Below are positions 5,969 to 13,186 of a stretch of 34,119 nucleotides of DNA, piece after piece. Location: positions 1-34,119 of the forward strand of contig JACQOC010000023.1 in assembly GCA_016202785.1 (NCBI GenBank), given 5' to 3'. Below the pieces are notes generated by a model. It saw only the letters and a program-made list of their open reading frames with translations. It was not told the origin of the DNA and ran no database searches. Position 1 is the stretch's first letter, and each line of letters opens with the position of its first letter. Made by a program: the position numbers and the translations under genes. This DNA is from Candidatus Aenigmatarchaeota archaeon. Lineage in GTDB: Archaea > Aenigmatarchaeota > Aenigmatarchaeia > QMZP01.

Positions 5969-7510
5969 CTAGCGGTTCTCCATGAACTTGCGCAATGCCG
6001 GGTGCATGTCTTCCATGTGCTTTGCGGCCAGCTCTTCATACAGCTGGTAGACGATGGTAGAAGCCAGCAGGATGCCAGTGCCGGTGCCAATGGCATTGGT
6101 GAAGTCAGCGGCTGCCGCCAGGAAGCCGACCGCCGCTCCGCCCAGGATGGTAAGGCCCGGGATGTATCTTTGCAGCACCATCTCAATGATGCGGATGTCG
6201 CGCCGGTAACCGGGTATCTGCATGCCGACCGAATGGATCTGGTTGGCGACGTGCTTGGCGTCCATGCCGGCGGTGGTCATCCAGAAGTAAGCGAACACCA
6301 TGGAACCGGCAACCATGAATATTATGTAAGTCAAGGCCCGTGCTATCTCGATCGGCGGAATCAGGGTCAAGTGCGTCAGGCCTGTTACCCAGGCAACGCT
6401 AAACCAGAACAGCACGCCGAGCAGGGAAAAGATCGCAGCTACCGGCGCCGTCGGCCGCCTGAGGATGGAAGAGGCGATGATGCCCAGCAGGAAAAAGATC
6501 CCGATGGAGATGGTCAGCCCGGGTATGGAAGTGGAGTTGGCCGGCGGCGTCATGAAGAACAGCAAGCCGGTCGACTGGCCAGTAGCTGCATCATACGTGC
6601 CGAACAGGCTGAAGCCCTGCTGCGCCATGATGTTGCCCATGATGCCCAGGTTGATGATCAGCGCGGAGATGAGAATGACCGGGATGTTGGAAGTGTACAG
6701 GAACTTCAGCGGCCAGCGCCGGCCGAAGCCTCTTATGGAGCCGAACGCCAGCGGCACTTCCACTTTCATGTTGCTGATGTACACCACCAGGAAGAACACC
6801 AGCATGGTTGCGATCAAAGGTATCAGCACCAGCAATGCTTGCACTGGCTGGGCGCCGGCCAGCTGCACGACGAACTGCGGTATGACACCAACCGGCTGTT
6901 CAGCAGCGTTGGGTAAAGTGCCGGAGGTTGTCAAAGGGTTCAGGGCCCCGACAAAGATGGTCTTGCTGACCCCAGCCACGATGAACAGGCCAATGCCAGA
7001 GCCAAAGCCCCACTTGGAGATCAGCTCATCCATCAGGATGACGATGATGCCGCCGAGGGCCAGCTGAACCATCACTAGCCAAGCAAGTTCTGGGCTGGCC
7101 GGCGTTATCACTCCAGCGGCGGTAAAGGCGATCGCTTCGATGAAGGAGAAGGCGACGGCCAGCAATTTTTGGGTCCCTTGGAACATGATCTTATCCTGCT
7201 CCTTGGTCAGGTCCCAGTTGATCAGCTTGCTGCCGACCATGAGCTGCAAGATGATGCTGGCCGTGACGATCGGCCCGATGCCAAGCGTCATGAGCGAGCC
7301 GATGCTCGAGCCGAGCAATATTTCCGCGGAACGCAGGAATTCCGCGCTTGTGTCGCCAATGCCGTAGACCTGTATTTGGGCCATGAAGGTGTAGGCAACC
7401 AGCATCAGCAGCGTCCACTTAAGTTTCTCCTTGAAGGTGAGCCGCTGGATTGGCCGGGCTACCGTCGGCAAGCGTTTTAGGAGCTGGATGTAGCTGTCTT
7501 TCAAGGCCAT
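5969..7510 (-). CDS. secY: Preprotein translocase subunit SecY
   Basis: Channel-forming subunit of the Sec61/SecY translocon in the cytoplasmic membrane. The 513-residue protein shows about ten hydrophobic segments. Signature pieces are PTVARPIQRLTFKEKLKWT at the N-terminus, the plug-helix region after TM1 (YGIGDTSAEF), GIGPIVTASIILQL in TM2, WGFGSGIGLFIVAGV, and the basic cytosolic loops (GSIRGFGRRWPLKFLYTSNIPVI, GYRRDIRIIEMVLQRYIP) that contact the ribosome. It is somewhat longer than the usual 430-480 residues because of enlarged outer loops (for example the stretch with AATGQSTGLLF). The order rps5-rpl30-rpl15-secY is the standard archaeal one. A clear TATA box (7536-7544) in the 51-base gap after rpl15 gives secY its own promoter. 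Confidence 0.98.
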   Translation of the reverse strand: MALKDSYIQLLKRLPTVARPIQRLTFKEKLKWTLLMLVAYTFMAQIQVYGIGDTSAEFLRSAEILLGSSIGSLMTLGIGPIVTASIILQLMVGSKLINWDLTKEQDKIMFQGTQKLLAVAFSFIEAIAFTAAGVITPASPELAWLVMVQLALGGIIVILMDELISKWGFGSGIGLFIVAGVSKTIFVGALNPLTTSGTLPNAAEQPVGVIPQFVVQLAGAQPVQALLVLIPLIATMLVFFLVVYISNMKVEVPLAFGSIRGFGRRWPLKFLYTSNIPVILISALIINLGIMGNIMAQQGFSLFGTYDAATGQSTGLLFFMTPPANSTSIPGLTISIGIFFLLGIIASSILRRPTAPVAAIFSLLGVLFWFSVAWVTGLTHLTLIPPIEIARALTYIIFMVAGSMVFAYFWMTTAGMDAKHVANQIHSVGMQIPGYRRDIRIIEMVLQRYIPGLTILGGAAVGFLAAAADFTNAIGTGTGILLASTIVYQLYEELAAKHMEDMHPALRKFMENR

Positions 7511-7535
7511 AATATCACAAATATGCCTTGCGGTT

Positions 7536-7544
7536 CTTATAAAC
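7536..7544 (-). promoter_or_regulatory. TATA box of secY
   Basis: TTTATAAG-type element on the coding strand, centred about 30 bases before the secY ATG, in the rpl15-secY gap. Confidence 0.6.
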
Positions 7545-7561
7545 CCAAGGGCGCCACATGC

Positions 7562-7972
7562 CTATTCAGCAGTGACGGCCTTGCCGCCGGCCTTCTCGAT
7601 CTTAGCCGCAGCAGCGGCTGAGAACAGCTTGGCCTTGACTGTCACCGGCCGGCTGACCGGACCGGCGCCGAGAACCTTGTCAAAACCAAACTTGGCCGCG
7701 TCGATCTCCGCTGACTGGTCGAGGCGCAGCAGGTCGCCGATGTTTATGGCCGTGGCCTTGCTGGCTAGGCCCTTGCGGCGCAGGCTCTTGAAGCCGTGCT
7801 TGCCGAGATGGCCAGGCAGGTATTTGAGATAATACAGCTTGCGGTGGCCGAGGCTGCCGGCATGCCCTTTCCCGCCCCGGTTGCCTTTGCCGCGGTGCTT
7901 CTTCTTCCCGCCCCAGCCGTGGGTCTTGCTGCCCCGCAGCTTAACCTTCTTGGTGCGTCCGCCGCTGCTCAT
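7562..7972 (-). CDS. rpl15: Large ribosomal subunit protein uL15
   Basis: The very basic, glycine-rich N-terminus (SKTHGWGGKKKHRGKGNRGG) is the uL15 signature, and the C-terminal half carries the KVLGAGPVSRPVTVKAKLFSAAA motif that packs on 23S rRNA. Length 136 residues. The ATG overlaps the stop of rpl30 by four bases, so the two are translationally coupled. It sits between rpl30 and secY as in other archaea. Confidence 0.97.
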   Translation of the reverse strand: MSSGGRTKKVKLRGSKTHGWGGKKKHRGKGNRGGKGHAGSLGHRKLYYLKYLPGHLGKHGFKSLRRKGLASKATAINIGDLLRLDQSAEIDAAKFGFDKVLGAGPVSRPVTVKAKLFSAAAAAKIEKAGGKAVTAE

Positions 7973-8388
7973 ACCATCCGCTCCAAAAGCTCGTTGATTT
8001 TTTCGCCCCTATTCCCCAAGTCGCCCTGCGGGAAGAACTTGCGCGCCGACCTTAGGCCCTTGGAGGGCGGCGAAAGCCGGAACACGCGCTTGATCGGCAC
8101 GTCCAGATTGCCTTTGAACAAATCTTTAGCCATTTTCTGCGCATCCGCCTTGGCAATGCGCTTGTCGCCCGGCAGGCGGCCGCGCTTGGCCACCAACAGG
8201 TTGAGCGTCGCTTCATTGATCTTGCCGAAAGTGATGTATTGCCCGACGCGCTTGAGCATGCCCTCATTGGTCTTGTCTTCCTTCAACAACACGCAATGGT
8301 TGGCCCGAGTCAACCTTAGGCTGGCCAAGGTCTTGTGGTCCTCGTGGCTCAAACCAATATTGCCGCGCAGCCGGATTGCAGCGTACAT
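7969..8388 (-). CDS. rpl30: Large ribosomal subunit protein uL30
   Basis: Archaeal/eukaryotic (L7-type) uL30, 139 residues, longer than the bacterial form of about 60. The family signature is at the N-terminus: AAIRLRGNIGLSHEDHKTLASLRLTRANHCVLL. An archaeal C-terminal part follows with RVFRLSPPSKGLRSARKFFPQGDLGNRG. The ATG directly abuts the stop of rps5, and the stop overlaps the ATG of rpl15. Confidence 0.96.
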   Translation of the reverse strand: MYAAIRLRGNIGLSHEDHKTLASLRLTRANHCVLLKEDKTNEGMLKRVGQYITFGKINEATLNLLVAKRGRLPGDKRIAKADAQKMAKDLFKGNLDVPIKRVFRLSPPSKGLRSARKFFPQGDLGNRGEKINELLERMV

Positions 8389-9039
8389 TTAGATGTCTCC
8401 CTTAGTCTTGTTGAGGCTCTTGAGCGCCGCAAAAACCGCAAGCATGAGGTTAGTCCTGGTTTGCGTCTGGCCTTCGGTAGCAACCCAAGCGTCCTTGATG
8501 CCGGCCAGCATGAGTATGTTCCGCACCGGCTTGTTGGCCACTAGTCCCACGCCTTTGGGCGCCGGGGAAATGGTGACGGTCACTGACCCGGTCTTGGCCG
8601 AGGTGCGGAACGGTATGGAATGCGTGCCGTTGCAGACGCACTCCCAGTTGCCACAGCCGCGCCTTACCCTAATTACGCTCAGCTTGGCCTGGGTGGTGGC
8701 CTTTTCAATCGCCGTCCTATGCTCCCTCGAACTGGCCTTGCCCAAACCCACGATGCCGTTCTCATTGCCGATGACCACCATGGCGCTAAGCTTGTACCTG
8801 CGACCGGACTTGTGCATCCTTGCGGTCCTGCGGGTAGCGGTCCTGCGGATCCCGCCGCCTTTGCCCGGGCTGCCGCCGATGTAAACCACATCGGTCTTCA
8901 ACTCCGGCATCAGGAAATCGACTATTTCCGGTTCCAGTATGACCTGGCCGGAAGATAGTATGGAGTCCAAACCGCCGGTCTCCTTCTTCAACACCTTCTG
9001 CCCGAGTTCGGTCTTTGGCGACCAGTCTGCGAGTGCCAT
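8389..9039 (-). CDS. rps5: Small ribosomal subunit protein uS5
   Basis: Component of the 30S decoding region. I chose the ATG at 9039 (MALADWSPKTELG, 216 residues) because archaeal uS5 normally starts just before the W-x-PKT-LG motif. An upstream TTG at 9102 would overlap bud32 by 41 bases. Motifs seen: the double-stranded-RNA-binding region with KLSAMVVIGNENGIVGLGKASSREHRTAI, then IPFRTSAKTGSVTVTISPAPKGVGLVA and the C-terminal LAGIKDAWVATEGQTQTRTN. The gene follows bud32 after 22 bases with no TATA box between, so it is probably on the same transcript. Confidence 0.97.
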   Translation of the reverse strand: MALADWSPKTELGQKVLKKETGGLDSILSSGQVILEPEIVDFLMPELKTDVVYIGGSPGKGGGIRRTATRRTARMHKSGRRYKLSAMVVIGNENGIVGLGKASSREHRTAIEKATTQAKLSVIRVRRGCGNWECVCNGTHSIPFRTSAKTGSVTVTISPAPKGVGLVANKPVRNILMLAGIKDAWVATEGQTQTRTNLMLAVFAALKSLNKTKGDI

Positions 9040-9061
9040 ATTGTCTGCGGCCAAATGCTGT

Positions 9062-9688
9062 TCAAGCGTCGGCCTTGGCCTTGTACCGACGCCGTTTTTC
9101 AATCTCCGCCAGCCGGTTTATAACCGCGTTGGCCTGCTCATAATTATCCCTATATGCATTTAAAAGCCTTGGCGCGGCCTCTGCGTATAGGGAATGGTGC
9201 GAAGCCCGTACCGCTTCCAGGAGCAGGTATAGGTCAGTCGCCTGGTCTTCCGCCTTCCTGCTGCTCTTGGCCAGCCCGAAATCCAGCAGCCACAGCTTGC
9301 CGCCGGCCAGAATCATGTTGGACGTGGTCAGGTCACCGTGAACGATGCCCACCGCATGGAGTTTAGCCACCGCGCTTGCCATGAAGCCATAGGCTGACAG
9401 CCGCTCCTGCTTGCCAAGGCCGGCCAGCGTTTCCTTGAGCGTCCGGCCCGCTATCCTTTCCAGCCAGATCCGGTAATCATCATCCGCCATGACGGCCGGC
9501 ACGTCCAGCCCAGCTCGTCGCGCTTGGCCGAGCATTCTAGCTTCGTTGCGGGTGCGCAACTTCCTCAGCCTTTGGTCCAATTCCGGCTGCCGATAGCCTT
9601 TCGCCAGCCGCTGTTTTAGGACCGCCGGCCGGCCGTCTTTTTCTTCTAAGGTCAGCAGCGCTTCCGCGCCTCTCTTAAGTATATTCAT
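9062..9688 (-). CDS. bud32: KEOPS complex kinase Bud32
   Basis: Small RIO-like protein kinase/ATPase of the KEOPS complex, which makes threonylcarbamoyladenosine at position 37 of ANN-decoding tRNAs. In archaea it works next to Kae1. The 208-residue protein shows the ATP lysine in VLKQR (Lys25), a helix-C glutamate near 49 (RTRNEA), catalytic HGDLTTSN (117-124) and the DFG motif in LLDFGLAKSS (136-138), with the basic C-terminal tail (EKRRRYKAKADA) typical of the family. Kae1 is not fused to it and is not in the window. It heads the rps5-rpl30-rpl15-secY block, where archaea usually have rpl18. Its TATA box (9708-9716) is embedded in the start of a perfect inverted repeat. Confidence 0.96.
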   Translation of the reverse strand: MNILKRGAEALLTLEEKDGRPAVLKQRLAKGYRQPELDQRLRKLRTRNEARMLGQARRAGLDVPAVMADDDYRIWLERIAGRTLKETLAGLGKQERLSAYGFMASAVAKLHAVGIVHGDLTTSNMILAGGKLWLLDFGLAKSSRKAEDQATDLYLLLEAVRASHHSLYAEAAPRLLNAYRDNYEQANAVINRLAEIEKRRRYKAKADA

Positions 9689-9707
9689 ATAGGCACCTGT
9701 CCGCCGA

Positions 9708-9716
9708 TTTTATAAT
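9708..9716 (-). promoter_or_regulatory. TATA box of bud32
   Basis: ATTATAAAA on the coding strand, about 25 bases before the bud32 ATG. It overlaps the left arm of the 17-bp palindrome at 9713-9729. Confidence 0.6.
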
Positions 9717-9729
9717 GCTGACAGCATTA
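9713..9729. promoter_or_regulatory. Perfect 17-bp palindrome, candidate operator between bud32 and csaA
   Basis: TAATGCTG-A-CAGCATTA has two 8-base arms around a single A. It lies in the divergent space and overlaps the bud32 TATA/BRE side. No such repeat was noticed elsewhere in the window. Confidence 0.6.
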
Positions 9730-9755
9730 AAAACCGCATAAGGCCGGGAAAGAAT

Positions 9756-9763
9756 GGTTAAAT
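9756..9763 (+). promoter_or_regulatory. Probable TATA box of csaA
   Basis: GGTTAAAT is centred about 27 bases before the ATG at 9787. This supports that internal ATG, not the ATG at 9754, as the true start. Confidence 0.5.
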
Positions 9764-9786
9764 CTTCCGGCAACAAAAATACGCTT

Positions 9787-10125
9787 ATGAACCATATCTC
9801 CTTTGGCGATTTCCTGAAGGTGGACATGCGCGTAGGACGGATAGTTGACGTGCAGGATTTCCCTGAGGCAAGGAAGCCGGCCTACAAGCTGAAGATTGAT
9901 TTTGGCCAGCCGTTGGGCGTACGGCAGTCCAGCGCGCAGCTGCGCCAGACGTACGGGAAGCAGGAATTGATGAACAAGCGGATAATAGCGGTAGTCAACT
10001 TCCCGCCGAAACATGTGGCTGGCTTCAAATCTGAAGTTCTGGTGCTTGGCGTACCGGATCAGGAAGGGAATGCCGTGCTGATTGCGCCGGACGAACGGGC
10101 GGAAAACGGCGGGAGAGTGTACTAG
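9787..10125 (+). CDS. csaA: CsaA-type tRNA-binding OB-fold protein
   Basis: Homodimeric EMAP-II/CsaA-like domain that binds tRNA and has been linked to chaperone activity. The family signature runs through FGDFLKVDMRVGRIVDVQDF, EARKPAYKLKIDFG, and later VVNFPPKHVAGFKSEVLVLGV and NAVLIAPDE. Starting at the ATG at 9787 gives 112 residues, the normal length. The ATG at 9754 would add 11 unconserved residues and place the TATA-like element inside the coding region. The stop codon is immediately followed by proS, so csaA and proS form a two-gene tRNA operon. Confidence 0.9.
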   Translation: MNHISFGDFLKVDMRVGRIVDVQDFPEARKPAYKLKIDFGQPLGVRQSSAQLRQTYGKQELMNKRIIAVVNFPPKHVAGFKSEVLVLGVPDQEGNAVLIAPDERAENGGRVY

Positions 10126-10126
10126 C

Positions 10127-11611
10127 ATGGCCGGCAAGGACGCCAAACCGGGAAGGGATAGCAGTCTGGAACGGAAGCAGCAGGCCGGCATCACGATCAA
10201 GAAGGCGGACAACTTTTCCGACTGGTACAATGAGGTCGTATTGAAATCAGGCTTGGTCGACTATGCCAGCACCAAAGGCTTCATGTTCATCAAGCCGCAT
10301 GGCTATGCGATCTGGGAATGGATACAAAAGATCCTGGACGCCAAGCTGAAGGAAAAGGGCCATGAAAACGCTTACGCGCCGGCGGTCATACCGGAAAGCC
10401 TGCTGGCCAAAGAAGCGGAGCATGTCAAAGGCTTTGCCCCCGAGTGCTTTTACATAACCAGGTCGGGCAGCAACGAGCTGAACGAGAAGCTGGTGCTGCG
10501 GCCGACCAGCGAGACCATCATCTACGAGTCGTATGCGAAATGGATCAGGAGCTATAGGGACTTGCCAGTCTTGATGAACTTCTGGAACTCCGTGTTCCGG
10601 GCCGAGATAAAAATGACCAAGCTGTTCATCCGGACTTGCGAATTCCTGTGGCAGGAAGGGCACACGGTGCACGCGACGGAGCAGGATGCAGACCGGGAAG
10701 TTTTAGACATTTTGGACACTTACCAAGACCTGGCGGAAAATTACCTGGCGATAAAGGTGCTGAAAGGCAAGAAATCGGAGGGGGAAAAATTTGCCGGCGC
10801 GCTGTATACTACAGCTATAGAATCGCTCATGCCAGATGGCAAAGCGCTACAGATGGGCACCAGCCACAACCTCGGCCAGCACTTCTCCAAAACGTTCGGC
10901 ATCAAGTTCATCGACAAGGACGAAAAGGAAAAATTAGCTTGGCAGACCAGCTGGGGCGTTTCGACCAGGCTGATTGGCGCAATCGTCATGGTGCATGGGG
11001 ATGACAAAGGCCTGGTGCTGCCGCCGCAGGTTGCGCCCATCCAGATAGCAATAGTCCCGATAATCTTCGAGCAGGGCAAACAAGCCGTTACCGAGAAGGC
11101 CCAGGAAATTTACCGGAGGCTCAAGGGTAAGTTCCGCACCAAACTGGACGACCGCATCGAATATACGGCCGGCTGGAAGTTCAACGAGTGGGAGATGAAA
11201 GGCGTGCCGCTGCGGATAGAGGTCGGGCCAAAGGACGTGGAGAAGAAGCAAGTCGTTGTTGTCTCCAGGGTTGACGGCAAGAAGGATTTCGTGCCCGAAA
11301 AAGACGTCGAAACCTTTGTCGAGGCCAAGCTGGCGACAGTCCAGAAGCAGATGCTGGAGAAATCGGAACAGCTGTTAAAGGACAGCGGCAGGCCGGCCAA
11401 GGGCTTCAAGGAGCTGAAGAAGCTGGTGGAGGCCAGGAGCATGGCCCATGCTGGCTGGTGCGGCGACGGCAAGTGCGAGGAGGCGATCAAGCAAGAAACT
11501 ACGGCCAGCATAAGGGTGATACCGTTCGGCAAGGACGGTGAAGGCCAGGGCAAGTGCGTCTACTGCGGCAAGGCGGCCAAGCACATGGCATACTTTGCGA
11601 AGGCGTATTGA
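10127..11611 (+). CDS. proS: Prolyl-tRNA synthetase, archaeal/eukaryotic type
   Basis: Class II synthetase charging tRNA-Pro. The start at 10127 (MAGKDAKPG) gives 494 residues and lies one base after the csaA stop. A purine-rich GGGAG about 12 bases upstream may act as ribosome binding site. Class II motif 1 is near KPHGYAIWEWIQ, motif 2 in RPTSETIIYESYAKWI and WNSVFRAEI, and motif 3 in SWGVSTRLIGAIVMVHGDDKGLVLPP. The anticodon-binding domain follows. The protein ends with the archaeal zinc-binding domain (WCGDGKCEE, CVYCGK) and a C-terminal tyrosine (FAKAY), a hallmark of this ProRS type. There is no bacterial editing insert. Confidence 0.98.
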   Translation: MAGKDAKPGRDSSLERKQQAGITIKKADNFSDWYNEVVLKSGLVDYASTKGFMFIKPHGYAIWEWIQKILDAKLKEKGHENAYAPAVIPESLLAKEAEHVKGFAPECFYITRSGSNELNEKLVLRPTSETIIYESYAKWIRSYRDLPVLMNFWNSVFRAEIKMTKLFIRTCEFLWQEGHTVHATEQDADREVLDILDTYQDLAENYLAIKVLKGKKSEGEKFAGALYTTAIESLMPDGKALQMGTSHNLGQHFSKTFGIKFIDKDEKEKLAWQTSWGVSTRLIGAIVMVHGDDKGLVLPPQVAPIQIAIVPIIFEQGKQAVTEKAQEIYRRLKGKFRTKLDDRIEYTAGWKFNEWEMKGVPLRIEVGPKDVEKKQVVVVSRVDGKKDFVPEKDVETFVEAKLATVQKQMLEKSEQLLKDSGRPAKGFKELKKLVEARSMAHAGWCGDGKCEEAIKQETTASIRVIPFGKDGEGQGKCVYCGKAAKHMAYFAKAY

Positions 11612-11645
11612 TGGTGATGGTTTACACTTAACAAATACTTGCACG

Positions 11646-11786
11646 ATAATATCCATAGCCAAGAAAAGCACGAAAGACTCGGATCCGGAAGATTTCAAGG
11701 TTCTCAGCGCCGCAAAAAAAGAGATTTGAGGAAAGCAGAATTGAGATTAAGAAAGGCCTTTACATAAGTCTAGAAGAACCCAAAGA
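11646..11786 (+). pseudogene. Relic of a small RelB/antitoxin-like gene
   Basis: A coding-like stretch reads AKKSTKDSDPEDFKVLSAAKKEI and stops at 11729. Shifting by one base just before the stop continues it as EESRIEIKKGLYISLEEPKERLR, ending at a TGA near 11786. Together they resemble the C-terminal half of short archaeal antitoxins (DxEDxxxLxxAxKEI...G.xISLEExKxRL). No start codon with a promoter is visible upstream, and no toxin gene is adjacent. The region is much more AT-rich than its neighbours. The family call rests on pattern only. Confidence 0.35.
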
Positions 11787-11801
11787 AAGGTTGCGTTGAT
11801 A

Positions 11802-12251
11802 TTATAGAAATCTTTTCCAGATTTCGCAGTCCATTACAATTATTCCAGCATTTTTGTATCGTTCCCAACCACGTTTATCTCCAGGGAGTTGGTTATGTTC
11901 TTCACGAGTTACTATACACCCTATTGCTTTTTTGTCCAAAATATTTTGATAGTTTTCTGGGTTTTTCAAAAGTTCTTCCCTAATTTGCTTAACAGTCCAT
12001 ACATGCTCATGATTTATTGGTACCTCTCTACGAGATAACACAGATTTAGATCTATACTTAGTATTGTAAGTTCCATCAACTGTTGTGATTGACCAAATAA
12101 CATGACGTAGGAATTTGTATTTTATTTCGTTTCCCATTTCCAAATCTATTATGGTCTTTGCCAAGAGATACAGATCCTTTAATTTTTGCTCTCTGCCTAT
12201 TTTTGGAATATATTTTTTCAATACACCAGAACGGTTCGTGTTTGTGAACAT
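11802..12251 (-). CDS. AT-rich HNH-like protein, probably acquired
   Basis: A 149-residue protein encoded by DNA visibly richer in A and T than everything around it, with A/T-ending codons where neighbours use G/C. The N-terminal part is helical and basic. Residues about 78-149 contain VPINHEHVW, then IGCIVTREEHNQL, then GWERYKNAGIIVMD. The spaced His-Glu-His and Glu-His pairs recall HNH/HNHc-like endonuclease families with an EH-V ... VT-EEH-L pattern, but I cannot confirm a complete ββα-metal core: zinc cysteines are absent. The ATG is two bases after the stop of the MetF-like gene on the same strand, so it may ride on the methionine operon transcript. Alternative: a nuclease-derived protein with no activity. 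Confidence 0.6.
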   Translation of the reverse strand: MFTNTNRSGVLKKYIPKIGREQKLKDLYLLAKTIIDLEMGNEIKYKFLRHVIWSITTVDGTYNTKYRSKSVLSRREVPINHEHVWTVKQIREELLKNPENYQNILDKKAIGCIVTREEHNQLPGDKRGWERYKNAGIIVMDCEIWKRFL

Positions 12252-12253
12252 AA

Positions 12254-13186
12254 TTATTCAAGTACCGATAAAGACGAATAAGTTGAAAAAAGTTCATCAA
12301 TCAGCGGCCTGCAAACGGCAAGGTTGTGGCTCATCACGTGCTCGACATTGATCGCTATCGGCACCTTGATGTTTTTCTCCTCGACGAACCTGACGATGTC
12401 TAGGAAGACCTCGCACTCTACTTCGATTGACCGCGCGGCGATGCCGCGGCCGGAGGCAAGCAGATGGCTTTCCGTCTCATTGGATATGACGACGCCCAGC
12501 CACTTGAGGAAATCTATGTCGGCCTTTGAGGAGGCCGGGGCAAAGCTCAGGAAGATGCGCTTCGGCATGGCATGGTGCTGGCGGCAATAGGCATCGTAGG
12601 AGGCCAATAGTTGTTTGGTCGCTGAGCTGTCGTACAGTACTTGGCTGGTGAAGAATTCGAGGCCATGTTGGGCCTTGTGGTGCAGTCGTTCGGCCTCGCC
12701 GGGCCGGGAAGGGATAGTGATGCCGCCCAGAAAGTATTCTAGGCCGTTGGCCACGGCCAGGCCGGCGCAGCCCGTGACTGACGGGCCAGGATATTTTGCC
12801 TTGCTGCTTTCTCCGCCGACCAGCACCAAATTGCGGATGCCGTAAATCCTGCTGGTGTTTTCCAGCCAGTCGCGCTGCCGCTCGATCGTGTCATAAACGG
12901 TGCAGCGGTTGACAATTGCTTCTATGCCGAAGGTGTTCTGCACCCATTGGCCGTAAATCCGCGGCTCCATCTTCGGGAGGTATTTTACGGTGCGCGCGCC
13001 GGTCCGGCTTTCCTCCCTTATCTCCGGCAAATTGATGGCATCGATCCGCTTGCCAAGGACGTCCATCAGGCGCTCGAGGTGCGCATGGATTTGGTATTTT
13101 CCGGCATGCATGGCAGGCGTTATCACTTCAAAAATCAGCGGCTTGGATGATGGGTCGAGAACCTGCTCCTTGAACGGCTGCTTCAT
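12254..13186 (-). CDS. MetF-like methylenetetrahydrofolate reductase family protein
   Basis: A 310-residue TIM-barrel protein of the 5,10-methylenetetrahydrofolate reductase type. FEVITPAMHAGK near the N-terminus stands where MetF has F-E-x-x-P-P. DAINLPEI, the middle block RIYGIRNLVLVGGESS with GPSV, FLGGITIPSRPGEAERLHHKAQHGLEFFTSQVLYD and RIFLSFAPASS follow the MetF order. The ATG at 13186 overlaps the MetE stop (ATGA), so the start is secure. A longer frame to 13276 is only read-through. In context it would supply or handle the methyl donor for the MetE pair upstream. Its last about 15 codons run into the AT-rich patch, so the C-terminus may have been replaced. Cofactor and donor (folate or a pterin analogue) cannot be read from sequence. 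Confidence 0.8.
   Translation of the reverse strand: MKQPFKEQVLDPSSKPLIFEVITPAMHAGKYQIHAHLERLMDVLGKRIDAINLPEIREESRTGARTVKYLPKMEPRIYGQWVQNTFGIEAIVNRCTVYDTIERQRDWLENTSRIYGIRNLVLVGGESSKAKYPGPSVTGCAGLAVANGLEYFLGGITIPSRPGEAERLHHKAQHGLEFFTSQVLYDSSATKQLLASYDAYCRQHHAMPKRIFLSFAPASSKADIDFLKWLGVVISNETESHLLASGRGIAARSIEVECEVFLDIVRFVEEKNIKVPIAINVEHVMSHNLAVCRPLIDELFSTYSSLSVLE

Noticed and set aside
5963..6916. 317-residue plus-strand open frame antisense to secY
   Set aside because: Highly polar (Q, H, R, D) mirror of membrane-helix codons. SecY is certain.
7140..9163. Several plus-strand frames of 70-200 residues opposite the ribosomal-secY block
   Set aside because: All are antisense shadows of uL15, uL30, uS5 and SecY, which are unambiguous.
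10082..10126. Upstream in-frame extension of proS into csaA
   Set aside because: The added 15 residues are csaA read in another frame. The ATG at 10127, one base after the csaA stop, is the natural start.
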